A DNA stretch of 64,000 nucleotides from Neopestalotiopsis rosae (taxonomy: Eukaryota; Ascomycota; Sordariomycetes; Amphisphaeriales; Sporocadaceae), in contig JALGAS010000003.1 in the NCBI GenBank assembly GCA_023078685.1, positions 2,604,001 through 2,668,000 on the forward strand, read 5' to 3'. Under the pieces are notes generated by a model. It was given only the letters and a program-made list of their open reading frames with translations, had not been told where the DNA came from and did not search any database. Each line of letters starts with the position of its first letter. Within the stretch, counting starts at the first letter, position 1. This document shows positions 21,431 through 32,159 of the stretch, in pieces. A program made the position numbers and the translations under genes.

Positions 21431-23920
21431 TCAGCCCTTGACGAGATTCCTAGCCTTTCTTCTCTCGTCCTCGTTGAGCACCCATTCGATGCTGTCATCG
21501 CCTTCGGCCATCAACTCTTCCCACTCGTCGTCTTCTATATTAACGACCATCAAAATCTGGCTAACCCTGTTGAACAGGTCCCTCACGCTATAGTTGCCCT
21601 TGGCTACGATGCTGATAATACCCGAGAAATCTCTCTCCATTCGGATGGCACCATATGCATTCGCCTTCCCAGCATATCGCCATACTCTCCTTTCTAGAAC
21701 CATGGCAAGCTCCTTTGCCATTCTGGTCATTAGTGTGGCAAATGGTCTTGGTGCCATGATGCGCTCGATAGGCTTGACAAGTGCCAACCATCGGCGCTCA
21801 AACTGTCGCTGCACATGATCAAGCATATCCTCTTCGTCTTCATCATTTTGCCGTGCTATTTCGGCTAGCTCGTCTTCCGTGAGACTATAGTCTGCATCGC
21901 GGAACGTCTCTTGGGTGACCAGCTTCAGTCGCTTGTCCATAACATTCGAGAAAAGGTGTGCCACTCCTTCGTTGAGAAGTTCAGATGCTTTGAGCGAGAT
22001 ACTCGAGTTGAGACCCTTCAACGAAGCAACAATGACATCAGCGTCGTGTTCAAATGGGAAAGAAGCAGCCAGAGGATTAGGACCAGTTGTGCCGTTGGAA
22101 TCGGTCGATATGCCGAGACGTGATGTGATGATTCGATCAAGGTATTCGATCGCTACATCGAGACTGTTGATAAGCACTATGAAAGCAACGATCTTGTCCT
22201 CTGGAGGTGGAGCTCCTTGGATGGCTGCTTGGGGATAACAATCGTGTTGCATCCTTCTCTGAATGACGCCAATGAAATCGGCGCTGAGTACTCTGCTCAC
22301 TGTTGGGATGACGGAAGCAACGACATCCCGCTGTGAGGTTGAAATACATCTCTCGATGACAGCACTCACTATGTACATGACATCGTCGACGGCTGAGATT
22401 ATGTAGGGTGGGTTGCCATCAATATGTTTGCTCTGACTCAGTGAAAGACCTGATGGCGACTCATCGAGCTGAAATGCCTTTTCGACCGATCTCCTGAAAA
22501 AGAAAGTCGACATGACTGAATATGGTGTACTCAGCTTGCCGGAAACCTTCTTCCCCAAGTTCGAGTTAGTCAGAAGATCGGGAAGCGAAAGTTCGTTATC
22601 TTCAGCGGTGGCAGGATTCTGTATCATGTTAGTCTTGTGCTGTCCAGTTCTACTTGCGCCACCAGATAAACTTACTCGGCATTTTCCTGCGAGAAACCTA
22701 GAGTATAATGCCCATCTGCCCAACATGACGGCGATTTCTCTGAGCAGCTCATCAACTTCTTTCATGTCGACGCCTTCGTCTTCGCTATTCCTATTGTTTC
22801 CACCTCCTAATGCTGGTGAGTTCATCCTGGGTGTACCAGCCAGGCCTTTAGACGGCGGTACAAAGGTCTGAACCAAAAAGGAGAAAGGATAGCTCTTGAC
22901 GTCAGTGAGCCTCCTATCCACACCTCTCTCATCACTCCAGGAGTCGAGGATAATGCCACCTTGCACATCGGCCTCCATCTGTAATCTTTCGATTACTTTC
23001 ACCATTTGTCCTGCACCATAGTGTCTTTCAACCAGGCCACCATGACCCTCCACGATCTGTGCAATGTGTTCGAATAGCTTGGTGAGAGCATTGGCGTAGA
23101 AAAACCCGTCTTTCCGGCCCTGGCCTCCCGGGACCTCCTTGAGCGTCTGCCGGGCCGTACCAGCAACTCCCTGGCAGACATATCGTCCATAGACATCCAA
23201 TCCCGTGTCGCCCCTCCCGATCAAGGGGAATAGTTTGAAAAAGCGCGTGACCTTGGTTCCGTCCCCCTCCTTGGCCGCCTTTTCGAACTCTCTCAGGAAA
23301 AGCCCACACAAACTCTCCTTGGCATTCTCGAGCGTCACCCACGGCGCATCGGGAACCTCGACGCTGGGCACGATGCTTGCAGCAAAGCCGCCGCGGATGA
23401 TAGCCTCTGGAACTTTGGACGCCCGAGCGATGTAGCCTGCCGCAGCCTCCCAGTCCTGGGGCGCTCCCATGGAGCCGACGACGCCGTGAACGCATGCCTT
23501 GAGCTCTGCAACCTGCTCGACGACTTGCAACGTCTGCTGCACGCGGTCCTTTTCGAGGTCAAGCTCCTTTACTCTATTCGAGAGTCTTCCTGCGGTATCG
23601 GCGGCGCTCGACAGCATGCCATTCGAGATGGAGCGGGTGGCTATAACCTGAGAGCCCAGATTGGCTCGGAGTATGTCGAGTCGACTGAGCTCGCGGGAAA
23701 GGTCTGCCTGGGAAGACAGCAGATTCTTCAATTGGGAGGTGATGGCAGCCTCGCGGGTGTGCAGCGCGGCCAGCGAGGCGCGCACATCCTCGAGGGAGCT
23801 GGCATCGTGGACCGACGGGCCACTACTATTGCTGCCGCCATGGGTATTGCTGTTCACCTTGGCGAGGCCATCGGACCGGTGGGGTGCAGACTCGCCATTG
23901 GGGAGGTTGATGGCGGACAT
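21431..23920 (-). CDS. COG4: Conserved oligomeric Golgi complex subunit 4
   Basis: Appears as one 829-codon ORF, but 22675-22619 is almost certainly a 57-nt intron (GTAAGTTT donor, GACTAAC branch, ATACAG acceptor) whose length is a multiple of three. Spliced exons 23920-22676 and 22618-21431 give about 810 residues. N-terminal coiled coil (about 40-150), then the COG4 body with LFLREFEKAAKEGD, VTRFFKLFPLIGRGDTGLDV, YGRYVCQGVA and YPFSFLVQTFVP, and a C-terminal helical region. COG4 is part of lobe A of the tether that holds retrograde vesicles at the Golgi and binds Sly1/syntaxin-5. The removed segment (19 residues, polar) would otherwise insert between FLAGKCR and NPATAEDNE. Confidence 0.93.
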   Translation of the reverse strand: MSAINLPNGESAPHRSDGLAKVNSNTHGGSNSSGPSVHDASSLEDVRASLAALHTREAAITSQLKNLLSSQADLSRELSRLDILRANLGSQVIATRSISNGMLSSAADTAGRLSNRVKELDLEKDRVQQTLQVVEQVAELKACVHGVVGSMGAPQDWEAAAGYIARASKVPEAIIRGGFAASIVPSVEVPDAPWVTLENAKESLCGLFLREFEKAAKEGDGTKVTRFFKLFPLIGRGDTGLDVYGRYVCQGVAGTARQTLKEVPGGQGRKDGFFYANALTKLFEHIAQIVEGHGGLVERHYGAGQMVKVIERLQMEADVQGGIILDSWSDERGVDRRLTDVKSYPFSFLVQTFVPPSKGLAGTPRMNSPALGGGNNRNSEDEGVDMKEVDELLREIAVMLGRWALYSRFLAGKCRVSLSGGASRTGQHKTNMIQNPATAEDNELSLPDLLTNSNLGKKVSGKLSTPYSVMSTFFFRRSVEKAFQLDESPSGLSLSQSKHIDGNPPYIISAVDDVMYIVSAVIERCISTSQRDVVASVIPTVSRVLSADFIGVIQRRMQHDCYPQAAIQGAPPPEDKIVAFIVLINSLDVAIEYLDRIITSRLGISTDSNGTTGPNPLAASFPFEHDADVIVASLKGLNSSISLKASELLNEGVAHLFSNVMDKRLKLVTQETFRDADYSLTEDELAEIARQNDEDEEDMLDHVQRQFERRWLALVKPIERIMAPRPFATLMTRMAKELAMVLERRVWRYAGKANAYGAIRMERDFSGIISIVAKGNYSVRDLFNRVSQILMVVNIEDDEWEELMAEGDDSIEWVLNEDERRKARNLVKG

Positions 23921-24299
23921 TGGGGCCGTGGACTGAGTCGGCGCATGTCGAAATGGGTTGGGATCTAATTACAGTCGCAAGGCGCCGGCTGTTGCCCTTT
24001 CACAGCTCTGGCCTAAGAAGGATCTCGGGTTGTCTCGATTGTGATGAGGTGTCCCCCGCCAAATACTGGAGGCGGCGGCATGCGCAATGGGTAATGCTAG
24101 TGCTACCGTAGCGGTAGTGTTTAGTGGGCTGATCCCTGGAAATGGCGGAAGGGACCCCCTACTGCACTGTACCTTGCTTCGAAACACGCCTTTGAAGCTT
24201 GACCTTCCGCTATGGTGTGAGACTAGCGTGCTGCCGGGCGTGTCATTAGGCTTCAAGTCAACTATTATTGCATCCATCCTAGGAAAGTTTTCTTCAAAG
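23921..24299. other. Divergent intergenic between COG4 and SUA5
   Basis: Shared promoter region. Minus- and plus-strand ORFs of about 90-100 codons here have no domains. Confidence 0.55.
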
Positions 24300-25865
24300 A
24301 TGAGTCAAATATTATCGATGCCCAACAACTTATTCATGTCATTCTGTTTTGGAAGAACGGCTGGGTAAATAACCAAATATACCCTTGATTTCATCATAAA
24401 AGAGCAAAATTTCAACCTCAGACAATAAGCAATCTAATTCAAGCAAAAACCGACTCACAGATTTGAGTCATCTATCAAATTGGCTCTCAGGCGCAGCCTC
24501 ACAGCTTTACATACTGTCAGAGCTCTGCTCCAGTATAAACTATACAGCACAATGTCACCAGACTTAGCACCGGTGACAACCCGAGTGCTCAAAGTCAGCG
24601 GCGAAAATTTGGGAAAATTTACCGACGGCGAGCATGTGGGCAGCTGGCAAGTTGCCGCGGACGAAAATGACAGCATACGGGTTCTGAGAGAAGCCGCAGA
24701 GTATCTGAGAAGCAAAGACACACCCGTGGGCTTTCCCACAGAAACAGTGTACGGACTGGGCGCGGATGCCACGAGAAGCGCTTCCGTAAAGGGCATCTAC
24801 TCGGCCAAGCGACGGCCTCAGGACAACCCTTTGATCGTGCACGTCTCGGATCTGGACATGCTGAGGCGGTTGTTGAGACCGGAAGCAAATGGCACTACTG
24901 CTTATACAGATGTCATCCCAGAGATATATAAACCCCTCATCTTGAGGTTTTGGCCCGGCCCCCTTACCATCTTGTTGCCGAATTCGGAGCCGTCCAAGCT
25001 TGCGCCCGAGGTCACGGCAGGTCTGAAGACGTTTGGCGCCCGCATGCCTTCTTCACCTCTGGCCCTATCTCTGATCAAGCTGGCAGATTGCCCTCTGGCC
25101 GCTCCGTCTGCAAATGCATCCACCCGCCCATCGGCCACTACGGCCTCGGACGTCTTGGAGGACATGGACGGCCGCATCGAGCTGATCATAGACGGCGGTT
25201 CTTGCCAAGTCGGAGTCGAGTCGACAGTTGTGGACGGGCTGTGCTCCCCGCCAGTGGTGCTGCGACCAGGAGGAGTGACCTTGGATGAAATTCGAAGCTG
25301 TGAGGGCTGGGAAAATGTGCAAAAAGCCTACAAAGATCACGCCGAAACCAACGGCAAGGGCGAGGCGCCGAGGGCCCCCGGCATGAAGTACAAGCACTAT
25401 AGTCCCAAGGCCAGGGTAATATTGTACGAAGCATCCGTGATAGACGGAGCCAAGGGAATTTCCGAGGAAGATTTAGCGAAAATCGAGGGATTGACGGCAT
25501 CTGCATCACAGACTGAGCAAGCGTCGGTAAACATAGGGGTCATCAGGACTGAGAGATGGAGACCTGCGGCTGGACTGCGAGTTGGCAGTTTACAGTCAAA
25601 AGATAGGTCACAGAACGGAGCCGTCGAGCTTGACGTGCAGGAAAGCGAGCTATTGAACAAGGAGGGTGTTCCTATTGGCAAGTTGTTCGACCTAAGCATA
25701 GGTCAGGACGCCAAGAGCGTGGCTCAGGGGCTATTTCAAGCTTTGAGAGAGCTGGACAGGAGAATGCCCGATTTGATATTTGTCGAAGGCATTCCCGACA
25801 AGAATGATATTGCGGCGGCAGTAATGAACAGACTGCGGAAGGCTGCAGCGGAAATCAGGTCATAG
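24300..25865 (+). CDS. SUA5: Threonylcarbamoyl-AMP synthase Sua5 (t6A biosynthesis)
   Basis: The core protein runs from ATG 24552 (MSPDLAPV) to 25865, 437 residues. YrdC domain: FPTETVYGLGADA, KRRPQDNPLIVHV, FWPGPLTILLP, APSANAS and GGSCQVGVESTVVD; linker APGMKYKHYSPKA and the C-terminal Sua5 domain follow. The enzyme makes threonylcarbamoyl-adenylate from Thr, bicarbonate and ATP for t6A37 in ANN-decoding tRNAs. The frame stays open upstream of 24552 and encodes an Arg-rich, acid-poor stretch (LALRRSLTALHTVRALLQYK) resembling a mitochondrial presequence. A phase-compatible intron (24365-24460) can connect it to ATG 24300; otherwise a near-cognate TTG at 24480 might be used. The listed start uses the spliced long form; the short form starts at 24552. 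Confidence 0.9.
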
Positions 25866-26024
25866 ATGTCGTTGAAAGACTAGCATAGACTTAGATAACT
25901 ACCTGGTGCCTTCATCATGGTATTCCTCAAGGAAAAGAGAACCAAAACAAACGAATTTTGCCAACGCCGTGCCGCAGCTCTAATGTTCAACCCCCATATC
26001 GTGAATAACAATACCGGACTTGGA

Positions 26025-26865
26025 TTACAAGCCCTGGCGCAGCCAGTCTGTCAGCTTGGCCTTTCCTAGTTGTGCCAGGTTGTTGACGCCCTGTTCGCTG
26101 AGGTCGATTCGGCTGAGGTTGACATCTTGCGTCGGTGCTTTCGATACTCTCTGGCTGATCACAACTGGGTCTGTCTCCAGGATGATTCCACTACGATCGA
26201 TTGTCAGTAGATTGTTCTGCAATATGCGAACGTAGTCAAGAGCAACTTACGAGTCGACAATCTCGTCAATTGCCAAAGACACCAGGTCGTAGTTCTCGAT
26301 AATGGTTCGCTTGTCGACAGACTGCTTGAAAAGCAGGTGCTGGCCAGAGGTTAGTCTCTTGTTCTCCTGGCGCAAAGGGGGTTGGCTGTACGTACCAAGG
26401 AATCCCGGAGGGCTAGGATGACATTGTAAAGCAGGACCTCGTTCTCGTTGACCGATCCCACAACATACATCATGACGTCCGACTCCATCTTGTACAGAAC
26501 TATTCTGTTGTCGAACAGGATGACTACGGCCATGAATTAGCAGCGTGCGCCGAACGTCGGCCTTGAGAGAGAGCAGCTCTCTCGCATGATGGAGGGAAAC
26601 GCACTGTCGCCGGTCTGCTTTGCGGTCTTTTCTAATAAACCCTTCTCAAAGGTCTTCTGTGACTTGACATCTGCGTATGGGCTCTTCTCCGATGCTGCAG
26701 GGGACACTATAGTCAGCCTTTGGGCCTGCCGTAGGAGGCGACAGACGACATACCGCCTGGAGCTTGGTGGGGTGCCGAGTAATAGTTGGCAAAGATGCGC
26801 GAGCCATCGTCGGCCGAGAGAATCAGGATCGCATTGACCGAGAAGAGGGACATTCCGGGAGCCAT
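26025..26865 (-). CDS. RET3: Coatomer (COPI) zeta subunit
   Basis: Five small exons: 26865-26754, 26694-26605, 26523-26396, 26339-26251 and 26190-26025, giving 194 residues. The start MSLFSVNAILILSADDGSRI, then FANYYS, KTFEKGLLEKT, ILFDNRIVLYK, ENEVLLYNVILALRDSL, VDKRTIIENYDLVSLAIDEI and the C-terminal LETDPVVISQRV are diagnostic. It has a longin/sigma-adaptin fold and pairs with gamma-COP in the coatomer F-subcomplex for Golgi-to-ER vesicles. Introns are 56-81 nt with good branch sites. The gene is invisible as a single ORF. Confidence 0.94.
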
Positions 26866-28044
26866 GATGGGCGATTTGAGTTTCGAGCGCAAGTTTGTGG
26901 GTGCGCAATGACTTTCTTCGTGGCTCGGGGATAGGCGTCGGTTCGTGAAGTGAATGGTGGTGTTCTTCGATCCTTAAAGCAGTGTGCTGTCAATTGGCGG
27001 CCCTGGCAATCCAAAGCACCAGGACCACCAAATCGGTGCTAGCGTTCATTTTGACCCATTCAAGCTCACACTGCACCATGCCCCACAGCACAAAGTCTGA
27101 GGAGCAGTAATGAAAGTTGTCCAATATTATGCAAAAGCCACAAGCGATTTGGGTCTACTTGGTATTGTAATTGGTCCTGGGCGCTACCTGTGCATCTATC
27201 ACAATCACCAATTCCAAGCACCACCCTGTTTCCAACTCATGACAGTGACCATAGCAAAATGAAACAATATCATGCGACGAACGTTTGAATCACTTAGGAG
27301 ATGGCTACCGTGTGTAGCAAAGTCGTTCCGGGGGGTTGCTGTCTGAGATAGTAAGAAACCTCTCTGATTGTCTGTTTCTTTTGATCTGTAAAATGCGGGC
27401 TTCTCAGCACTAGTCACCACATACTATGTAAACACAAGAGCAACATACCAAGAGTGATAAACAAGACAGAGCTTGCAGACAAATCTCCAAATGGCGAGCA
27501 CAATGAAGAAACGGAGATACTGTTTATACGCGGAATGCTGAAGGACTGAGGTTGTAAAGTCACGACTTCAAAGTTCATACTAGAAGTCTTGTCTCAAGTA
27601 ACTTCCTCTATCTGGGAAAAAATTCATTGTGGCCCATGCTATATCATTTGGAGACTCGCATGCTCGCCGACCCTGATCTTATATATGAACTCACTTGCAT
27701 TAGAGTGGTGAAGGACAGTCCTCATGGAAACGAGCACCGCGAATCATATGTACAAGTCCCATCTGTAAGTCCATGTAAGAAGTGGGGCTAAATAGATGCT
27801 ACATAAATCTTGCATAACGCGCTAAATGGTCCCAGTCATGATTGGATAATTTCCACTTTACGCGAACAGTCGCGTCAAAAGGGGAGACGCGACTGGGTCG
27901 TGTTTTCTGACTAGACACCCACTTTCTTTTACAGCGCCCGCCTTCGCTCTCAACTCTTATCGTCAAGCAACTCCAAGACAAAACAGCAGAAAAAGTTCAA
28001 TTCTTTCCTCAACTGAGGCTTTGTTTTGTACTTGACATTTAAAC
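26866..28044. other. Divergent intergenic between RET3 and MCM4
   Basis: About 1.2 kb. Only short ORFs. Contains the ACGCGA cluster listed separately near the MCM4 side. Confidence 0.6.
27860..27892. promoter_or_regulatory. Cluster of three ACGCGA (MCB/MBF-type) motifs upstream of MCM4
   Basis: Exact ACGCGA at 27860-27865 and 27887-27892, and its reverse complement TCGCGT at 27870-27875, within 33 bases and about 150 bp before the MCM4 ATG. MBF (Mbp1/Res-type APSES factors) in fungi binds ACGCG-core sites and drives G1/S genes including MCM genes. Sites are seen; binding is inferred. Confidence 0.7.
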
Positions 28045-31000
28045 ATGTCTTCTCCATCTCAACGTCGCTCCCAGTCTGGAACTCCCAGACGGAGCACCCG
28101 ATCTTCGCAAGCAGCGCAGAGCAGCCCCGCGAACGGCAATGCTGCAAATGGCGCCACCCCTCGCAACACCCGTTCTTCACAGTTGGCTTCGAGCCCTCTC
28201 TTCTACCAGTCCTCGTCTCCTGCAAATGGCAACAGCGATGTATCTTCCCCTCTGCGCCAGAACACTGAAAGTCAGAGCCAAAACACCCGCGCCAATGGAA
28301 GCGCCGTCCCCAGTTCACCGTTGCGGAACATGACACATTCGCAAACCACTCGTGAAGAGAGTCAAAATGATGGTGATCGCACCCCAAGAGCCAGTGGAAA
28401 CGGCCTAATTGGCGGTAAGTCATACTCGTCATGACCCAATACGATCGTCTAGGGCTCGTTGCTGATTTAGAAACCTTCTAGACTCTTCACCGATCAGATA
28501 CGAGGCTAGTTCCAGCCCTGGTCGATCTCTGCACCCGCAGTCAGACCTACGAAGCGACAGCAGCGCTCTCTTCGTCGGTTCATCCGCGACTCCTAGAGCC
28601 CGACGTAACCGCAGAGGCGATATCAACTCGGAAATCTTCAGCGGAGGTGCGCGTAGTGGTAGTCGCGTCATCCTGGATGATTCAGGTCGAGTTGTGCGAG
28701 AAATACACTCGGATGCTCAGACCTTCTCAAATGTCGACCCAAACACCGATGAGGCGAATATTCTGGGCGGGCAAGACAATGCCACTATTTGGGGTACCAC
28801 TGTTTCGATCGACGACACATATGCTGCTTTTAAGGACTTCCTCAAGAACTTCCAAAAGAAGTACCGCATGTGGGCCGATGGAATATCCCAGGCCGAGACT
28901 GATGCTGATCCAGATGCAAAGTCCAAGCTCTACATGGAGGAGCTGGGCAACATGCTGCTTCTTGGTGCGCGAATTCTATACGTCAATATCGAAGATTTCA
29001 AGCTCTATCCGCCCACTAGGAAAATGTGGCACCAAATCCAGCACTACCCTCAGGAGATCGTACCACTCATGGATCAGTCGGTTCACGATGTTATGATTGA
29101 GCTTGCCCAGGCCGAGATGTCGCGACAGAGAAGTCAGAGCAATGGTGCACCAGCCACTCAGCAGAGTGGTGCACCCAGCTCCGACATGCACTTCCCCAGC
29201 TCAGAGAGAGGCGAGGAACCAACTTCAACGCCAAAGGCCCAGCAAGGTCCAAGCCTGGAGGAGAAGGTGATGGACCAGACATATATGACACGTCCGTATG
29301 GCTTGGACGAGGTCACAAATCTCAGAGACCTTAACCCTTCTGACATGGACAAGCTCATTTGCGTCAAGGGTCTCGTAATCCGGACGACGCCAGTTATCCC
29401 AGACATGCGACAAGCTTATTTCAGATGCAATGTCTGCAACCACTCTCTCTTGGTTGGTCTGGATCGTGGAAAGATTAGAGAGCCAACTGCGTGCCCTCGC
29501 CCACTTTGCGATTCCAAGAACTCCATGCAAATAATTCACAACCGCTGTGAGTTTGAGGATAAGCAAGTCATCAAGCTGCAAGAGACTCCGGATGCTGTGC
29601 CTGCTGGTCAGACCCCTCACTCAGTATCCGTTTGTGTATACAATGAGCTGGTGGACTTCTGTAAAGCTGGTGACCGTATTCAACTTACCGGTATTTACCG
29701 TGTCAGTCCGGTCCGTGTTAACCCTCGCATGAGGACGGTCAAGAGCGTCTTCAAGACGTTCGTCGATGTCGTTCATGTTGCCAAGGTCGACAGCAAGCGA
29801 TTAGGTGCCGATGTTTCAACATTGGACGACGAGGGAAACGACGACGAGAACCAAATTGAAGAGGCACGAAAAATTACACCCGAGGAAGAGGAGAAGATCA
29901 AAGAGACGGCAGGCCGACGAGACATCTACGAACTTCTGTCACGCTCGCTCGCTCCATCAATTTTCGAGATGGAGGATGTGAAGAAGGGAATTCTGCTGCA
30001 AATGTTTGGCGGTACAAACAAGACGTTCCAAAAGGGTGGTAGTCCAAAGTACCGCGGTGATATCAACGTACTCCTCTGCGGTGACCCATCGACTTCAAAA
30101 TCGCAGCTTCTCAAATACGTTCACAAGATCGCTCCACGTGGCGTTTACACGAGTGGAAAGGGTTCATCAGCAACTGGTCTCACGGCTTATGTTTCTCGTG
30201 ACCCTGAGACAAGACAGCTGGTACTCGAATCTGGTGCTCTGGTTCTGTCCGATGGTGGTGTGTGCTGTATTGATGAGTTCGACAAGATGTCTGATGCTAC
30301 ACGGTCAGTTCTGCATGAGGTCATGGAGCAGCAAACAGTGTCGGTGGCAAAGGCTGGCATCATCACTACACTCAACGCCAGGACGAGTATTCTTGCTTCA
30401 GCCAATCCGATTGGCTCTCGCTACAACCCAGATCTCCCTGTTCCCCAGAACATCGATCTGCCGCCGACGCTGCTCTCTCGTTTCGATCTTGTGTATCTCA
30501 TCCTTGATCGCCAAGACGACAACAACGACAAGAAGCTAGCAAGACATTTGCTTTCCATGTACCTCGAAGACAAACCTGAGAGCGCTGCCACAAACGAGGA
30601 GATTCTGGTAGGTATTCATTCGCCCAATACTGGTGTATCAGCTACTAACTCATATATTCACAGGATGTCGAGTTTCTGACGGCGTATATCTCATATGCTC
30701 GCGAGACCTGCCACCCCACCATCTCTCAGGAGGCGGCGCAGGCTCTGGTTGACAACTACGTTAAGATGCGCAAAATGGGACAAGACGTTAGAGCTGCCGA
30801 GAAGCGTATTACAGCCACTACTCGTCAGCTCGAGTCTATGATCCGTCTTGCGGAGGCACACGCAAAGATGCGTCTCTCCAAGACAGTTACAAGAAACGAC
30901 GTCGAGGAAGCCAATCGACTGATCCAATCCGCCCTGAAGACATCCGCAACAGATTCGCAAGGACGAATTGATATGAGTCTGTTGAACGAGGGCGTGAGCT

Positions 31001-31245
31001 CAGCTGACCGCAAGCGCAAGGAAGAGCTCAAGACAGCCGTGATCAGCCTGCTTGACGAAATGACAAGCGGTGGACAGAATGCACGCTGGAGCGAGATTAG
31101 CAGACGCCTAGCTGAGGGCGCCAGTGTAGCTGTTGAGCCTGCCGACTTTGCTGAGGTTATGCGTGCCCTTGAGATGGAGGGCCTCATCATGATCAGCGGC
31201 GAGGGTGCCAGGAGAAGCGTCAGGAGAGTGACTGGTCTTGCTTAA
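28045..31245 (+). CDS. MCM4: Minichromosome maintenance protein 4 (replicative helicase subunit)
   Basis: Exons 28045-28414, 28482-30607 and 30664-31245 give about 1025 residues. N-terminal ~190 residues are Ser/Thr/Gln/Asn-rich with many SP sites, as expected for the DDK/CDK-regulated Mcm4 tail. MCM N-domain follows with a C4 zinc finger (CNVC ... CPRPLC), then AAA+ Walker A GDPSTSKSQLLKYV (the Mcm4 form), Walker B CCIDEFDKM, and the arginine finger in SRFDLVY. A C-terminal winged helix closes the protein. It is one of six subunits of the Mcm2-7 ring loaded at origins. Introns 1 (67 nt) and 2 (56 nt) are canonical. Confidence 0.97.
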
Positions 31246-32159
31246 CTGCAGAGTGTAAAGGACATTTAAATGTGATAATGAATACGTGGGAGGGTACACG
31301 GTAACGAAGCAAGGTTTCGTATGCTTTTGAGGCGTTGTAGGGTAGAACTTGACACGGTCAACTGGTTAACCTGTGCTAGATTTGCGGATGTTTTGAAATG
31401 CATAATATCTGAATATACCCCGAAACTGACTGACTTGATGTTTCCACTTGCGCGATATCCGATACAAAATTCATATAAATTGATGGACTAGTAGTAGTAT
31501 AATGTTGGACTACGTATGTACACTAGTATGCACAGCATGTGGAGCCTCTTGTCTCCTCCAAAATCGGACCCTTTGTAGATCAGTGGTTGCTAATAATGCA
31601 TCCACTATTACTGTGGTAGAGTTGCGGTATTGGAGATGACAAGCAAAACAGGATAACTTGCATTCTGGCCTGGCATGTACATGGCACCCAAAACAGTGTC
31701 TCTCTGCCTTGCAAGCACTATCCTTCCACTGCCTTCTTTTTCCAGAACTCTATAAACAGGAAAGTTGGGCCCATGTCCATTTTTCCGTGACAACGGTATA
31801 TGCAATTGGTGGTTATGACGACAATCCCGCTCCACCGGCCGTTTCATGCATAGGCGGCAGGGCCGATCACTGATCAGTTGGGGGTGTCCTGGTATGTTCG
31901 CCTGTCGCCTCGAGGGCCGTTGAGGGATCAACTGAAATACCGAGTCAATTGGGAGTTGACCTGGTGTTCTACAATGCTGCAGTGGCAATTCTGAGGACAC
32001 ATCAGCTTCTTCATTCCATTTTTTGTTGATCGTCGTACTTTTCATAGATCAAACTGCACTGGTTGCACTGTCTGAAAACGTATCAATCACAAGCAAAAGC
32101 TGCACCCGCTATTTACGTGTCTCTCGCAAGTTCTAAGAGAAGAAGACCGTTGCTTGACA
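31246..32159. other. Intergenic
   Basis: About 910 bases between MCM4 and the GH2 gene. A minus-strand ORF of 145 codons (31608-32045) has no recognisable motif and I do not call it. Confidence 0.5.

Noticed and set aside
31608..32045. Minus-strand 145-codon ORF between MCM4 and GH2
   Set aside because: No domain, odd composition, no splice partners; likely chance.
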